From Pseudomonas sp. KU26590 (GTDB taxonomy: Bacteria; Pseudomonadota; Gammaproteobacteria; Pseudomonadales; Pseudomonadaceae): DNA of 64,000 nucleotides. Below the pieces are notes generated by a model that saw nothing but the letters and a program-made list of their open reading frames with translations, ran no database searches and was not told the origin of the DNA. Position numbers and translations under genes: made by a program. Of the stretch, positions 48,706-60,149 are shown one piece after another (the stretch's first letter is position 1; each line of letters opens with the position of its first letter). The stretch is from NCBI RefSeq assembly GCF_026153515.1, contig NZ_CP110644.1:1393501-1457500 (forward strand). Reading direction: 5' to 3'.

Positions 48706-48732
48706 GCCCGGGTCGATCTGATCGACCTGGGC
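48706..48732. repeat. Hairpin between murA and hisG
   Basis: The arms gcccgggtcgat and atcgacctgggc pair over 12 bp with one mismatch around ctg. No T tract follows, so it may be an mRNA structure or an operator rather than a terminator. It lies 17 bases after murA. Confidence 0.5.
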
Positions 48733-48852
48733 AGCGTGTCTGGCCACTGCGCCAAGACTTTCTGATTCGTTTCACTCTGGCTTCTTGAGCCGGAGGTTGT
48801 CGGGCGCCAGTTGCGACCCGGCACGCGCTGCTGATAAGGACTGACGTTTCCC

Positions 48853-49488
48853 ATGTTGACCATCGCACTGTCCAAGGGCCGTATCCTCGACGACACCTTG
48901 CCGCTGCTCGCCGCGGCGGGCATTGTGCCGACCGAGAATCCGGACAAGAGCCGCAAGCTGATCATCCCCACGACCCAGGCCGATGTGCGCCTGTTGATCG
49001 TGCGTGCGACCGACGTGCCGACCTACGTCGAGCACGGCGCTGCCGATCTCGGCGTCGCAGGCAAGGACGTGCTGATGGAATACGGCGGCCAAGGGCTGTA
49101 TGAGCCCCTCGACCTGCAAATCGCTCAGTGCAAGCTGATGACCGCAGGCGCGGTAGGCGCCGTCGAACCCAAGGGACGGCTGCGTGTGGCGACCAAGTTC
49201 GTCAATGTTGCCAAGCGCTACTACGCCGAACAGGGCCGTCAGGTCGACATCATCAAGCTGTACGGCTCCATGGAGCTCGCGCCGCTGGTGGGCCTGGCCG
49301 ACAAGATCATCGACGTCGTCGACACCGGCAACACGCTGCGTGCCAATGGCCTCGAACCCCAGGACATGATCGCCCACATCAGCTCGCGTCTGGTGGTGAA
49401 CAAGGCATCCATGAAAATGCAGCACGCCCGTATTCAGTCGCTGATCGACACCCTGCGCACAGCCGTGGAGTCGCGACACCGCGGTTGA
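48853..49488 (+). CDS. hisG: ATP phosphoribosyltransferase, short form
   Basis: HisG starts histidine synthesis by joining ATP and PRPP. The 211-residue protein is the short HisG_S type lacking the C-terminal regulatory domain, so it needs the HisZ subunit, encoded elsewhere in Pseudomonas (near purA). It starts [19 protein letters not shown] and has [14 protein letters not shown]. The phosphate-binding segment is [17 protein letters not shown]. Confidence 0.95.
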   Translation: MLTIALSKGRILDDTLPLLAAAGIVPTENPDKSRKLIIPTTQADVRLLIVRATDVPTYVEHGAADLGVAGKDVLMEYGGQGLYEPLDLQIAQCKLMTAGAVGAVEPKGRLRVATKFVNVAKRYYAEQGRQVDIIKLYGSMELAPLVGLADKIIDVVDTGNTLRANGLEPQDMIAHISSRLVVNKASMKMQHARIQSLIDTLRTAVESRHRG

Positions 49489-49645
49489 CTGTATCGCGTG
49501 ACCCCAAACAGGATCACGCCCAGCTATCCGTGTCATAGCCAAATTTCTCAGGTGCCCGCGCGGATGGCTTGCTAGCTTAGGCATCTGCCTATGCTGATAT
49601 TTGAAATCGGCATCTGAGAAATCGCCATTCATTGAGGCTCACGCT

Positions 49646-50974
49646 ATGACCACTCCCAACGCTATTCGCCGACTCAACGCTGCCGATCCGGACTTCGCCC
49701 GTCATCTGGATCATCTGCTGAGCTGGGAAAGTGTGTCTGACGACTCGGTCAATGAGCGTGTGCTGGACATCATCAAGAACGTGCGCGAGCGCGGCGATGC
49801 GGCGTTGGTGGAATACACCCGCCGTTTCGACGGGCTGGACGTGGCGTCGATGGCGGACCTGATTCTGCCGCGCGAGCGTCTGGAGCTGGCACTGACCCGC
49901 ATCACGCCGGCCCAGCGTCAGGCGCTCGAAAAAGCGGCCGACCGCGTGCACAGTTACCACGAGCGGCAAAAGCAGGATTCCTGGAGCTACACCGAGGCCG
50001 ACGGGACCGTGCTCGGCCAGAAGGTCACGCCGCTGGACCGTGCCGGGCTTTACGTGCCGGGGGGTAAGGCGTCCTACCCGTCCTCGGTGTTGATGAACGC
50101 CATTCCGGCCAAAGTCGCTGGCGTGGGCGAAGTGGTCATGGTCGTGCCGACCCCGCGCGGTGAACTCAACGAACTGGTACTGGCGGCGGCGTGCATCGCG
50201 GGCGTCGATCGCGTGTTCACCATCGGTGGCGCTCAGGCCGTTGCGGCGCTGGCGTATGGCACGGAAAGCGTTCCCAAGGTGGACAAGGTCGTCGGCCCGG
50301 GCAACATCTATGTGGCCACCGCCAAGCGCCACGTCTTTGGTCAGGTGGGGATCGACATGATCGCCGGCCCATCGGAGATTCTCGTGGTGTGCGACGGCCA
50401 GACTGACCCGGACTGGATCGCCATGGACCTGTTCTCCCAGGCCGAGCACGACGAAGACGCCCAGGCGATTCTGGTCAGCCCGGATGCGGACTTCCTTGAT
50501 CGCGTCGCCGCCAGCATCGCCAAACTGATGCCGACGATGGAGCGCGCAGAAATCATCCAGACCTCGATCAATGGCCGCGGCGCCTTGATCAAAGTGGCCG
50601 ACATGAATCAGGCCATTGAAGTCGCCAACCGGATTGCGCCGGAGCACCTGGAGTTGTCGGTGGCTGATCCTGAGGCCTGGCTGCCACAGATCCGCCATGC
50701 CGGTGCGATCTTCATGGGCCGCCACACGTCCGAAGCACTGGGCGACTATTGCGCCGGTCCCAACCACGTGTTGCCCACTTCGGGCACCGCACGGTTCTCG
50801 TCGCCGCTGGGCGTGTACGATTTCCAGAAACGCTCATCGATCATTTTCTGCTCGGAGCAGGGTGCGTCCGAACTGGGCAAAACGGCCTCGGTGCTGGCAC
50901 GCGGCGAGTCGTTGACCGCCCACGCGCGCAGCGCCGAATACCGCATCGTCGACACCGAACAAGAGGGCAACTGA
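49646..50974 (+). CDS. hisD: Histidinol dehydrogenase
   Basis: HisD oxidises histidinol to histidine in two NAD-dependent steps with bound zinc. The 442-residue protein has [14 protein letters not shown] [20 protein letters not shown] (about 130-149) and [20 protein letters not shown]. It also has the family signature around [20 protein letters not shown] and, late, [19 protein letters not shown]. The ATG at 49646 gives [10 protein letters not shown]; an upstream in-frame ATG at 49601 adds unrelated residues. It precedes hisC by two bases. Confidence 0.96.
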   Translation: MTTPNAIRRLNAADPDFARHLDHLLSWESVSDDSVNERVLDIIKNVRERGDAALVEYTRRFDGLDVASMADLILPRERLELALTRITPAQRQALEKAADRVHSYHERQKQDSWSYTEADGTVLGQKVTPLDRAGLYVPGGKASYPSSVLMNAIPAKVAGVGEVVMVVPTPRGELNELVLAAACIAGVDRVFTIGGAQAVAALAYGTESVPKVDKVVGPGNIYVATAKRHVFGQVGIDMIAGPSEILVVCDGQTDPDWIAMDLFSQAEHDEDAQAILVSPDADFLDRVAASIAKLMPTMERAEIIQTSINGRGALIKVADMNQAIEVANRIAPEHLELSVADPEAWLPQIRHAGAIFMGRHTSEALGDYCAGPNHVLPTSGTARFSSPLGVYDFQKRSSIIFCSEQGASELGKTASVLARGESLTAHARSAEYRIVDTEQEGN

Positions 50975-50976
50975 GC

Positions 50977-52035
50977 ATGAGCAAATTCTGGAGTCCCTTC
51001 GTCAACGAACTGGTGCCCTATGTGCCCGGCGAGCAGCCCAAACTGACCAAACTGGTGAAGCTCAACACCAATGAAAACCCCTATGGCCCGTCGCCCAAGG
51101 CGATCGACGCCATGCGTGCTGCGGTCAGTGACGAGCTGCGTCTGTACCCCGACCCCAACAGCGATCTGCTGAAGCAGGCGGTGGGGCGTTATTACGGCGT
51201 CGACGCCAATCGCGTGTTTCTGGGCAACGGTTCTGACGAGGTGCTGGCCCACGCCTACAACGCGTTCTTCCGTCAGGACAAACCGCTGCTGTTTCCGGAC
51301 ATCAGCTACAGCTTCTATCCGGTGTATTGCGGCCTGTATGGCGTCGATTACGAAGCCGTGCCGCTGGACGAGCAGTTTCAGATTCGCGTCGCAGATTATG
51401 CGCGTCCCAATGGCGGCATCATTTTCCCGAACCCGAACGCACCCACCGGCTGCCTGCTGGCCCTCGATGCCGTCGAGCAGATCCTCAAGAACAGCCCGGA
51501 TTCCGTGGTGATCGTCGACGAGGCGTATATCGACTTCGGCGGTGAAACCGCGATCAGCCTGGTGGATCGCTATCCGAACCTGCTGGTCACCCAGACGCTG
51601 TCCAAATCGCGCTCCCTCGCCGGGCTGCGGGTTGGCCTTGCGGTGGGGCATCCGGACCTGATCGAAGCGCTGGAGCGGGTCAAGAACAGCTTCAACTCCT
51701 ATCCGCTGGACCGCATGGCGATTGTCGGCGCAGCAGCGGCCTTCGATGACCGTGAGCATTTCGAAAGCACCTGCCAGCGCGTCATCGCCAGCCGTGAAGC
51801 GCTCGTTGAGCAATTGGAGAGCAAGGGCTTTGAAGTCCTGCCCTCGGCGGCGAATTTCATCTTCACCCGTCATCCTCAGCATGACGCTGCCAGTCTGGCG
51901 GCGAAGGTGCGCGAGCAGGGCGTGATTGTGCGCCACTTCACGCAGGCGCGCATCGCTCAGTTCCTGCGCATCACCATCGGCACGCCTGAACAGAATCAGG
52001 CGCTGGTGGATGCGTTGGGGGATTTGTCGAGCTGA
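50977..52035 (+). CDS. hisC: Histidinol-phosphate aminotransferase
   Basis: HisC makes histidinol phosphate from imidazole acetol phosphate and glutamate using PLP. The 352-residue class I/II aminotransferase has [15 protein letters not shown] (about 29-43), [12 protein letters not shown] and [10 protein letters not shown]. The PLP Lys is in [19 protein letters not shown] (about residue 211). It begins three bases after the hisD stop codon and closes the murA/his run. P. aeruginosa has a second hisC elsewhere; this corresponds to hisC1. Confidence 0.95.
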   Translation: MSKFWSPFVNELVPYVPGEQPKLTKLVKLNTNENPYGPSPKAIDAMRAAVSDELRLYPDPNSDLLKQAVGRYYGVDANRVFLGNGSDEVLAHAYNAFFRQDKPLLFPDISYSFYPVYCGLYGVDYEAVPLDEQFQIRVADYARPNGGIIFPNPNAPTGCLLALDAVEQILKNSPDSVVIVDEAYIDFGGETAISLVDRYPNLLVTQTLSKSRSLAGLRVGLAVGHPDLIEALERVKNSFNSYPLDRMAIVGAAAAFDDREHFESTCQRVIASREALVEQLESKGFEVLPSAANFIFTRHPQHDAASLAAKVREQGVIVRHFTQARIAQFLRITIGTPEQNQALVDALGDLSS

Positions 52036-52061
52036 GTTGACGGTTGCTTGACGGCAACCGA

Positions 52062-53228
<1,167 letters not shown>

Positions 53229-53326
53229 TGAGCGGAGTCCTGAAGGTGGAAGCGCCTAGCTGCGCCATAATGGCCGGCATTATACGAGGACCGACACGGT
53301 CTGAACTGCATATTTAGGAGACTTTT

Positions 53327-54085
53327 ATGGCGGTTGCCTTGAGCACCCTGGTGGAAGAAGCGGACCGCTATCTCGGTAGCGCGCGGATTCAGGATTATTG
53401 CCCCAACGGCCTGCAGGTCGAGGGTCGGCCGCAGGTCAGCCGGATCGTCTCTGGCGTTACGGCGAGTCAGGCGTTGCTGGACGCGGCGGTGGAGGCCAAT
53501 GCCGATCTGGTGTTGGTGCATCACGGGTATTTCTGGAAAGGCGAAAACCCCTGCATCACCGGCATGAAACAGCGTCGGCTGAAAACGTTGCTCAAGCACG
53601 ACATCAGCCTGCTGTCCTATCACTTGCCCCTCGATCTCCACGCCGACGTGGGCAATAACGTTCAGTTGGCCCAGCAACTGGAGATCACCGTCGAAGGCCC
53701 GCTGGACCCGGACAATCCGCGCATCGTCGGACTGGTCGGCTCACTCAGCGAGGCGATGACCCCACGGGATTTCGCCCATCGTGTGCAGACTGCGTTGGGA
53801 CGCGAGCCGCTGCTGATCGAAGGCGATGGCATGATTCGCCGGGTCGGCTGGTGTACCGGTGGAGGGCAGGGATATATCGACCAGGCCGTGCTGGCTGGCG
53901 TGGACTTGTATTTGAGCGGCGAGGCGTCCGAGCAGACGTTTCACAGTGCGAGGGAAAACGGCATCAGCTTCATCGCCGCCGGCCATCACGCCACCGAGCG
54001 TTATGGCGTGCAGGCGCTGGGCGACTATCTGGCGCGGCGCTTTGCCCTGGAACATCTGTTTATCGATTGTCCAAACCCAATTTAA
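53327..54085 (+). CDS. Nif3-like dinuclear metal centre protein (YbgI family)
   Basis: The 252-residue protein belongs to the Nif3/DUF34 family, hexameric with a two-metal site. Metal-ligand segments visible are LVLVHHGYFWKGE (about 63-75), SYHLPLDLHADVGNN (about 94-108) and FIAAGHHATERYGVQAL near residue 215. A cyclohydrolase role has been proposed for some members but is not established here. It diverges from algW over about 100 bases, as in P. aeruginosa. Confidence 0.92.
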   Translation: MAVALSTLVEEADRYLGSARIQDYCPNGLQVEGRPQVSRIVSGVTASQALLDAAVEANADLVLVHHGYFWKGENPCITGMKQRRLKTLLKHDISLLSYHLPLDLHADVGNNVQLAQQLEITVEGPLDPDNPRIVGLVGSLSEAMTPRDFAHRVQTALGREPLLIEGDGMIRRVGWCTGGGQGYIDQAVLAGVDLYLSGEASEQTFHSARENGISFIAAGHHATERYGVQALGDYLARRFALEHLFIDCPNPI

Positions 54086-54116
54086 CGTGCATGGACGTCC
54101 AAAGCCTGAGCTATAT

Positions 54117-54139
54117 GGATAGATCGTTTCGATCTATCC
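54117..54139. promoter_or_regulatory. Perfect 10-bp inverted repeat upstream of cysD
   Basis: The arms ggatagatcg and cgatctatcc are perfect complements around ttt, 31 bases after the Nif3-like gene and 93 bases before the cysD ATG. No T tract follows. It could be an operator for a dimeric regulator or a non-canonical 3' hairpin; CysB sites are not of this form. Confidence 0.4.
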
Positions 54140-54232
54140 CCGCCGCTGAATAGAATCAAGCCCCATGATAAAGTGCCTCGCTCGACAGAGCCCGCAGGCT
54201 CTCCCTACACGTACGTTATCCCGTGAGTAACC

Positions 54233-55150
54233 ATGGTCGACAAACTGACGCATCTGAAACAGCTGGAGGCGGAAAGCATCCACATCATCCGCGAGGTCGC
54301 TGCCGAGTTCGATAACCCGGTGATGCTGTACTCCGTCGGTAAAGACTCTGCCGTGATGCTGCATCTGGCGCGCAAGGCCTTCTTCCCGGGCAAGTTGCCG
54401 TTCCCGGTGATGCACGTCGACACCCGCTGGAAATTCCAGGAGATGTATAGCTTCCGCGACAAGATGGTCGAGGAAATGGGCCTGGACCTGATCGTGCACG
54501 TGAACCCGGAAGGCGTCGCGCAGGGTATCAACCCGCTGACCCACGGCAGCTCCAAGCACACCGATATCATGAAAACCCAGGGCCTCAAGCAGGCCCTCGA
54601 CAAGCACGGCTTCGATGCCGCATTCGGCGGTGCCCGTCGTGACGAAGAGAAATCCCGCGCCAAAGAGCGCGTGTATTCCTTCCGCGACACCAAGCACCGC
54701 TGGGACCCGAAAAACCAGCGTCCCGAGCTGTGGAATGTGTACAACGGCAACGTCAACAAAGGCGAGTCGATCCGCGTGTTCCCGCTCTCCAACTGGACCG
54801 AGCTGGACATCTGGCAGTACATCTACCTCGAAGGCATTCCGATCGTCCCGCTGTATTTCGCCGCCGAGCGCGAAGTCATCGAGATGAACGGCACCTGGAT
54901 CATGATCGACGACGACCGCCTGCGTAATCACCTGTCCGACGAGGACAAGCAGCGCATCGTCAAGAAGAAGGTCCGCTTCCGCACACTGGGCGACTACCCG
55001 TTGACGGGCGCTGTCGAGTCCGAGGCCACCAGCCTCACCGACATCATTCAGGAAATGCTCCTGACGCGAACTTCCGAGCGCCAGGGCCGGGTCATCGACC
55101 ACGATGGCGCAGGCTCGATGGAAGAAAAGAAACGCCAAGGCTACTTCTAG
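54233..55150 (+). CDS. cysD: Sulfate adenylyltransferase subunit 2
   Basis: CysD is the catalytic subunit that makes adenosine 5'-phosphosulfate (APS) from ATP and sulfate, with CysN GTPase driving the reaction. The 305-residue protein has the PP-loop motif [18 protein letters not shown] (about 34-51) and continues with [12 protein letters not shown] and [17 protein letters not shown]. It is followed by cysNC after a 124-base gap filled by a repeat. Sulfate starvation control through CysB is expected but no site is obvious. Confidence 0.96.
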   Translation: MVDKLTHLKQLEAESIHIIREVAAEFDNPVMLYSVGKDSAVMLHLARKAFFPGKLPFPVMHVDTRWKFQEMYSFRDKMVEEMGLDLIVHVNPEGVAQGINPLTHGSSKHTDIMKTQGLKQALDKHGFDAAFGGARRDEEKSRAKERVYSFRDTKHRWDPKNQRPELWNVYNGNVNKGESIRVFPLSNWTELDIWQYIYLEGIPIVPLYFAAEREVIEMNGTWIMIDDDRLRNHLSDEDKQRIVKKKVRFRTLGDYPLTGAVESEATSLTDIIQEMLLTRTSERQGRVIDHDGAGSMEEKKRQGYF

Positions 55151-55268
55151 CGGCAAGCAGCAAGTTGGAAGCTTCAAGCCGAAACGCTGAAGCTCACTTG
55201 AACCGGAAGAATTTTGACTAGCTGTATGCCGACGAGCTTGCCGCTTGAAGCTTACAGCTTGGAGCTTG
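55151..55268. repeat. aagctt/caagc-rich intergenic palindrome, copy 2
   Basis: Runs such as agcaagttggaagcttcaag and gccgcttgaagcttacagct recur in inverted orientation across the whole cysD-cysNC gap. The end of the repeat contains cttggagcttgaa, whose ggag is the only good ribosome-binding site for cysNC. The same family occurs at 4117-4199 and 61296-61376. Confidence 0.65.
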
Positions 55269-55274
55269 AACCCA

Positions 55275-57173
55275 ATGAGCCATCAATCTGAATTGATCAG
55301 CGAGGACATCCTCGCCTATCTGGGCCAGCACGAACGCAAGGAAATGCTGCGTTTCCTGACCTGTGGCAACGTCGACGACGGCAAGAGCACGTTGATCGGG
55401 CGTCTGCTGCACGATTCCAAGATGATCTACGAAGATCACCTGGAAGCCATCACCCGTGATTCGAAAAAATCCGGTACCACGGGCGACGAAGTCGATCTGG
55501 CGTTGCTGGTCGATGGCCTGCAGGCCGAGCGGGAGCAGGGCATCACCATCGATGTCGCGTACCGCTATTTTTCGACGTCCAAGCGCAAATTCATCATCGC
55601 CGACACCCCCGGCCATGAGCAGTACACCCGCAACATGGCCACCGGTGCGTCCACCTGTGACCTGGCGATCATTCTGGTCGACGCCCGCTACGGCGTGCAG
55701 ACCCAGACCAAACGCCACAGCTACATCGCCTCGTTGCTGGGCATCAAGCACATCGTGGTCGCCATCAACAAGATGGACCTCAATGGCTTTGACGAGAACA
55801 TCTTCGAGCAGATCAAGGCCGATTACCTGGCGTTCGCCGACCGCATTGCGCTGAAGCCGACCACCATGGAATTCGTGCCGATGTCGGCCCTCAAGGGCGA
55901 CAACGTGGTCAACCGGAGCGAGCGTTCGCCTTGGTACACCGGCAAGTCGCTGATGGAGATTCTCGAAACCGTCGAGATCGCCAACGACCGCAATTTCACC
56001 GACCTGCGTTTTCCGGTGCAGTACGTCAACCGTCCGAACCTGAACTTCCGCGGTTTCGCCGGCACCCTGGCGAGCGGCATCGTGCACAAGGGCGACGAAG
56101 TTGTTGTGCTGCCTTCCGGCAAGAGCAGCCGTGTGAAATCCATCGTCACCTTCGAAGGTGAGCTGGAGCACGCGGGCCCGGGTCAGGCCGTGACGCTGAC
56201 CATGGAAGACGAGATCGACATTTCCCGTGGCGACCTGTTGGTGCATGCCGACAACGTCCCGCAAGTGGCCGACGCGTTCGACGCCATGCTGGTGTGGATG
56301 GCCGAAGAGCCGATGCTTCCCGGCAAGAAATACGACATCAAACGCGCCACGTCCTACGTGCCGGGCTCCATTGCCAGCATCACCCATCGTGTTGACGTCA
56401 ACACAATGGAAGAAGGCCCGGCCAGTTCGCTGCAGCTGAATGAAATCGGCCGCGTGAAAATCGCTCTGGACGCGCCGATTGCCCTCGACGGCTACGACAG
56501 CAACCGCACCACGGGCGCGTTCATCGTCATCGACCGTTTGACCAACGGCACCGTGGCGGCGGGCATGATCATCGCCAAGCCGGTGGCCGCGGGTAGCGGA
56601 AGCCATCACGGCGCGCTGGCCCACGTTTCTGTTGAAGAACGCGCTCAGCGTTTCGGCCAGAAACCGGCGACCGTGCTGTTCAGCGGTTTGTCGGGTGCGG
56701 GCAAGAGCACGCTGGCGTATGCCGTGGAGCGCAAGCTTTTCGACATGGGCCGTGGGGTGTTCGTGCTCGACGGCCAGAACCTGCGCCGCGACCTCAACAA
56801 AGGCTTGCCGCAGGATCGCGCTGGTCGCACCGAGAACTGGCGTCGTGCCGCCCACGTTGCGCGTCAGTTCAACGAGGCGGGCCTGTTGACCCTGGCGGCA
56901 TTCGTCGCGCCGGACGCGGGCGGTCGGCAGAATGCCAAGGCCCTGATCGGCGATGATCGACTGATCACCGTGTACGTTCAAGCGTCGCCGCAAGTCTGCC
57001 GCGAGCGTGACCCTCAGGGGCTCTACGCCGCCGGCAAGGACAACATCCCGGGTGAATCCTTCCCGTATGACGTCCCGCTGGATGCCGACCTGGTCATCGA
57101 CACGCAGTCGTTGAATGTCGAAGAAAGCGTTAAGCAAGTGCTGGATCTGCTGCGGACCCGTGGCGTGATCTAA
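55275..57173 (+). CDS. cysNC: Bifunctional sulfate adenylyltransferase subunit 1 / APS kinase
   Basis: This fused enzyme couples GTP hydrolysis to APS formation and then phosphorylates APS to PAPS. The 632-residue protein has an N-terminal EF-Tu-like GTPase: G1 [20 protein letters not shown]3 [16 protein letters not shown] and G4 [11 protein letters not shown]. Beta-barrel domains II/III follow, and the APS kinase domain begins at about residue 455 with P-loop [18 protein letters not shown]. The fusion is normal in Pseudomonas. The ATG at 55275 is eleven bases after a ggag inside the preceding repeat. Confidence 0.96.
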   Translation: MSHQSELISEDILAYLGQHERKEMLRFLTCGNVDDGKSTLIGRLLHDSKMIYEDHLEAITRDSKKSGTTGDEVDLALLVDGLQAEREQGITIDVAYRYFSTSKRKFIIADTPGHEQYTRNMATGASTCDLAIILVDARYGVQTQTKRHSYIASLLGIKHIVVAINKMDLNGFDENIFEQIKADYLAFADRIALKPTTMEFVPMSALKGDNVVNRSERSPWYTGKSLMEILETVEIANDRNFTDLRFPVQYVNRPNLNFRGFAGTLASGIVHKGDEVVVLPSGKSSRVKSIVTFEGELEHAGPGQAVTLTMEDEIDISRGDLLVHADNVPQVADAFDAMLVWMAEEPMLPGKKYDIKRATSYVPGSIASITHRVDVNTMEEGPASSLQLNEIGRVKIALDAPIALDGYDSNRTTGAFIVIDRLTNGTVAAGMIIAKPVAAGSGSHHGALAHVSVEERAQRFGQKPATVLFSGLSGAGKSTLAYAVERKLFDMGRGVFVLDGQNLRRDLNKGLPQDRAGRTENWRRAAHVARQFNEAGLLTLAAFVAPDAGGRQNAKALIGDDRLITVYVQASPQVCRERDPQGLYAAGKDNIPGESFPYDVPLDADLVIDTQSLNVEESVKQVLDLLRTRGVI

Positions 57174-57192
57174 ACGCTTTTTGTCTTACAAG

Positions 57193-57219
57193 AAACCCGC
57201 CCGTGATGGCGGGTTTTTT
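57193..57219 (+). terminator. Terminator after cysNC
   Basis: The stem aaacccgcc/ggcgggttt closes a short loop and is followed by T residues. It lies 19 bases after the cysNC stop codon. Confidence 0.85.
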
Positions 57220-57258
57220 GTTGTCCGGCCATTTGGACCACCATTTTGGATGAAAAAA

Positions 57259-57280
57259 CCGGTTCGCCAGCAAGCCGGCT
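57259..57280. repeat. Half REP element
   Basis: The sequence ccggttcgccagcaagccgg matches a right arm of the ccggcttgctggcga dialect; no left arm is nearby. It is a remnant next to the full element at 57325-57414. Confidence 0.5.
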
Positions 57281-57324
57281 CGGATTTGGGCCGGTCGCAG
57301 ATGGGGTGCCTGGCGCAATTGGAG

Positions 57325-57414
57325 TGTAGGAGCGCGCTTGCCCGCGAAGGCGTCGTGTCAGAAACATCCATGCCGACTGACACACCGTCTTCGTGGGCAA
57401 GCGCGCTCCTACAT
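57325..57414. repeat. REP element between cysNC and zapG
   Basis: The arms are gtaggagcgcgcttgcccgc and gtgggcaagcgcgctcctac. The inner part carries gtgtcag and ctgacac, a second smaller hairpin shared with the copy at 22787-22888. The 57174-57546 spacer holds only this element, a half element and two terminators. Confidence 0.85.
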
Positions 57415-57491
57415 TGATCCGTCGTCGTATCGGGATGACATGGCTGGCGTGGAGCTCGTACATACCGGATTCCCATGAGCCGAACGCCCAC

Positions 57492-57531
57492 AAAAAAGCC
57501 CGCCCCTGATCACCTCAGGGGCGGGCTTTTG
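57492..57531 (-). terminator. Terminator of zapG
   Basis: The arms aagcccgcccctga and tcaggggcgggctt pair perfectly over 14 bp, and the minus strand has six T after the stem. It lies 15 bases beyond the zapG stop codon. Confidence 0.88.
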
Positions 57532-57546
57532 GTGAAGCGTGAGCGC

Positions 57547-57984
57547 TTACTTCTTCAAGCCGTAATGTTCATCCAGCATGCCGGGGGAGTCACCCGATTT
57601 GGGCGCGTAGTCCTTCGGCGGTTCAGCGGCGGTGCGTGGTGGCGTCAGGCGATCGCGTGGCGGATGGAGCGCGTCCGGGTGCAGCGCGGCCAGCAGGCGT
57701 TGACGGGTGATGTCGTCGGTGGCCAGGCGATTGGCGCCTTCGGCCAGATGCTCCTGAACATCGTGGTAGCTTTGCGACAGCTTCTGCACCAGATTGGCCG
57801 TGCTGTTGAAGTGAGTGATCACCTCATTCTGATAAGTGTCGAAACGCTCCTGAACGTCATCCAGCTGGCGCTGAGTTCCGTTAGGCACGGCATTGGGCAG
57901 CGCGCGCGCCACGAAGAAACCGATGATCACACCAACCACCAGGGCGATGGTCGGCAGCAACCAAACTAAGAGCGAGTAATCCAC
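57547..57984 (-). CDS. zapG: YhcB/ZapG family (DUF1043) membrane protein
   Basis: The 145-residue protein has one N-terminal transmembrane helix (SLLVWLLPTIALVVGVIIGFFVA, about 4-26, in parts). A coiled-coil part follows, VPNGTQRQLDDVQERFDTYQNEV and STANLVQKLSQSYHDVQEHL. This is the layout of YhcB/ZapG, an inner-membrane factor linked to cell division and envelope biogenesis. It starts with GTG at 57984. It is convergent with cysNC and divergent from the hydrolase gene. Confidence 0.9.
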   Translation of the reverse strand: MDYSLLVWLLPTIALVVGVIIGFFVARALPNAVPNGTQRQLDDVQERFDTYQNEVITHFNSTANLVQKLSQSYHDVQEHLAEGANRLATDDITRQRLLAALHPDALHPPRDRLTPPRTAAEPPKDYAPKSGDSPGMLDEHYGLKK

Positions 57985-58129
57985 GAGTCCTTCCTCTATA
58001 AACGGCTTTGCTTTACGTTAACGGCTCGAACCTGCGCTGTATAGCGGCGACGTGTCGCCAGCCTGCCAGCCACAGACAATCAGCTAGACGAGTCGACCCA
58101 ATTGAAGGTCACGGAGTTCATTCTTGCTC

Positions 58130-58759
58130 ATGCGTGAGACCCCTGTATTCATCTACGGCCCGGTGGGCCCACTCGAAGCGTTGTACCTCGATCTGGACGA
58201 GGCCAAAGGCATCGCGCTGATATGCCATCCTAACCCGGTTCAGGGCGGCACCATGCTCAATAAAGTGATCTCGACCCTGCAGCGCACCGCGCGCGATGCC
58301 GGTCTGATCACCCTGCGCTTCAATTATCGTGGCGTTGGCACCAGCGCTGGCAGCTCTGACATGGGCGAGGGCGAGGTCGACGACGCACAGGCAGCGGCGA
58401 GTTGGCTGCGCGACAAGCATCCCGACCTGCCCATGACCTTGTTCGGATTTTCCTTCGGCGGTTTCGTGGCGGCGACCCTGGGCGGGCGTCTTGAGGCTGA
58501 AGGCGAAACCCTGAAGCATCTGTTCATGATCGCACCCGCCGTCATGCGCATCGCCAGTGTGGATGCCCTGGCTCAGAAGGGCGCTTTGACGATCATTCAG
58601 CCCGACACTGACGAAGTCGTTGACCCACAACTCGTATACGACTGGTCTGACAAACTCCCGCGCCCCCATGAGCTGCTGAAAGTGGCAGAATGCGGGCACT
58701 TTTTTCACGGCAAGCTGACCGATCTCAAGGATCTGATCCTGCCGCGCCTTTCGAATTGA
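58130..58759 (+). CDS. Alpha/beta hydrolase
   Basis: The 209-residue cytoplasmic protein has a serine-hydrolase fold with the nucleophile elbow LFGFSFGGFVAATLGG (GxSxG, about residue 106). It also has an oxyanion region IALICHPNPVQGGTMLNK near the start, a candidate acid Asp in IIQPDTDEVVDP and the catalytic His in VAECGHFFHGKL. It resembles the DUF/YcjY-type dienelactone-hydrolase-like proteins; substrate unknown. The ATG at 58130 is preferred to a TTG six bases earlier. It is 27 bases upstream of trpS, as in P. aeruginosa, so the two are probably co-transcribed. Confidence 0.9.
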   Translation: MRETPVFIYGPVGPLEALYLDLDEAKGIALICHPNPVQGGTMLNKVISTLQRTARDAGLITLRFNYRGVGTSAGSSDMGEGEVDDAQAAASWLRDKHPDLPMTLFGFSFGGFVAATLGGRLEAEGETLKHLFMIAPAVMRIASVDALAQKGALTIIQPDTDEVVDPQLVYDWSDKLPRPHELLKVAECGHFFHGKLTDLKDLILPRLSN

Positions 58760-58786
58760 TCGCAGCACCAAAATAAGCGACTAGCC

Positions 58787-60136
58787 ATGACCACTCGTAT
58801 CCTGACCGGTATCACCACCACCGGCACGCCGCACCTGGGCAACTACGCCGGCGCCATCCGCCCGGCTATCGTTGCCAGCCGCCAGAGCGACGCCGACTCA
58901 TTCTACTTTCTGGCTGACTACCACGCGCTGATCAAATGCGATGACCCGCTGCGCATTCAGCGCTCGCGTCTGGAAATCGCTGCGACCTGGCTCGCGGCAG
59001 GGCTGGACGTCGAGCGCGTGACGTTCTATCGCCAGTCCGACATTCCGGAAATCCCCGAACTGACCTGGCTGCTCACCTGCGTGGCCGGCAAGGGTCTGCT
59101 CAATCGCGCCCACGCCTACAAGGCCTCGGTGGACAAGAATGTCGAAGCCGGCGAAGACCCGGACGCCGGTATCACCATGGGGCTGTTCAGCTATCCGGTG
59201 CTGATGGCCGCCGACATCCTGATGTTCAACGCCCATCAAGTGCCTGTCGGTCGCGATCAGATCCAGCACGTCGAAATGGCGCGCGACATCGGTCAGCGCT
59301 TCAATCACCTGTTCGGCAACGGCAAAGAGTTCTTCGTGATGCCGGAAGCGCTGATCGAAGAAAGCGTCGCGACCTTGCCTGGCCTGGACGGCCGCAAGAT
59401 GTCGAAAAGCTACGACAACACAGTCCCGCTGTTCAGCAGCGCCAAGGACATGAAAGAGGCGATTTCGCGCATCGTTACTGACTCGCGCCTGCCGGGCGAA
59501 GCCAAGGATCCGGAAACGTCGCACCTGTTCACGCTGTACCAGGCATTCGCCAGCAAACAGCAAGGCGACGAGTTCCGCGCCGACCTGTTGCAGGGCTTGG
59601 GTTGGGGCGATGCCAAGCAGCGCCTGTTCCAGTTGCTGGACGCCGAGTTGGGCGAAGCACGCGAGAATTACCATCGGCTGATCGAGCGACCAGCCGATCT
59701 GGAAGACATCCTGCAAGCAGGCGCCGAGAAGGCCCGTCGTGTGGCCACGCCGTTTCTGGGCGAGCTGCGCGAAGCGGTCGGCCTGCGTTCATTCCGTACC
59801 GCCGCGCAAACCGTCACGGCGACCAAGAAGAAGACCAGCAAAGGCGCGCGCTTCGTCAGTTTCCGTGAAGACGACGGCAGCTTCCGCTTCCGGCTGCTGG
59901 CGGCCGACGGTGAGCAACTGCTGCTGTCGCGTAACTTCGCAGACGGGAAAGCGGCCGGTGCCGTGACCAAGCAACTGCAGCAGGGCGGTACGCTGGACAT
60001 TCGGACCGAAGGCGATGCCTTCACCCTGTGGCTGAATGATGCCTGTGTCGCCGACAGCCCGGCGTTCGCCGATGCCGCCGCCCGTGACGCCGCGATCGAG
60101 AGCCTGAAACTGGCGCTCGCGCCACAACAGGATTAA
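58787..60136 (+). CDS. trpS: Tryptophanyl-tRNA synthetase with C-terminal extension
   Basis: This class I synthetase charges tRNA-Trp. The 449-residue protein has GITTTGTPHLGNYAGAIRPA, in which PHLGN is the HIGH-type motif, and GLDGRKMSKSYDNTV with KMSKS (about 200-206). The synthetase proper ends at about residue 335, the usual length of bacterial TrpS. A further 110 residues, beginning KGARFVSFREDDGSFRFRLL, look like a DUF1508/YegP-type beta-alpha domain and are joined by a Thr/Lys-rich linker. The longer form is known in Pseudomonas; the added domain's role is not. Confidence 0.95.
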   Translation: MTTRILTGITTTGTPHLGNYAGAIRPAIVASRQSDADSFYFLADYHALIKCDDPLRIQRSRLEIAATWLAAGLDVERVTFYRQSDIPEIPELTWLLTCVAGKGLLNRAHAYKASVDKNVEAGEDPDAGITMGLFSYPVLMAADILMFNAHQVPVGRDQIQHVEMARDIGQRFNHLFGNGKEFFVMPEALIEESVATLPGLDGRKMSKSYDNTVPLFSSAKDMKEAISRIVTDSRLPGEAKDPETSHLFTLYQAFASKQQGDEFRADLLQGLGWGDAKQRLFQLLDAELGEARENYHRLIERPADLEDILQAGAEKARRVATPFLGELREAVGLRSFRTAAQTVTATKKKTSKGARFVSFREDDGSFRFRLLAADGEQLLLSRNFADGKAAGAVTKQLQQGGTLDIRTEGDAFTLWLNDACVADSPAFADAAARDAAIESLKLALAPQQD

Positions 60137-60149
60137 TTGCCATTCCAAT

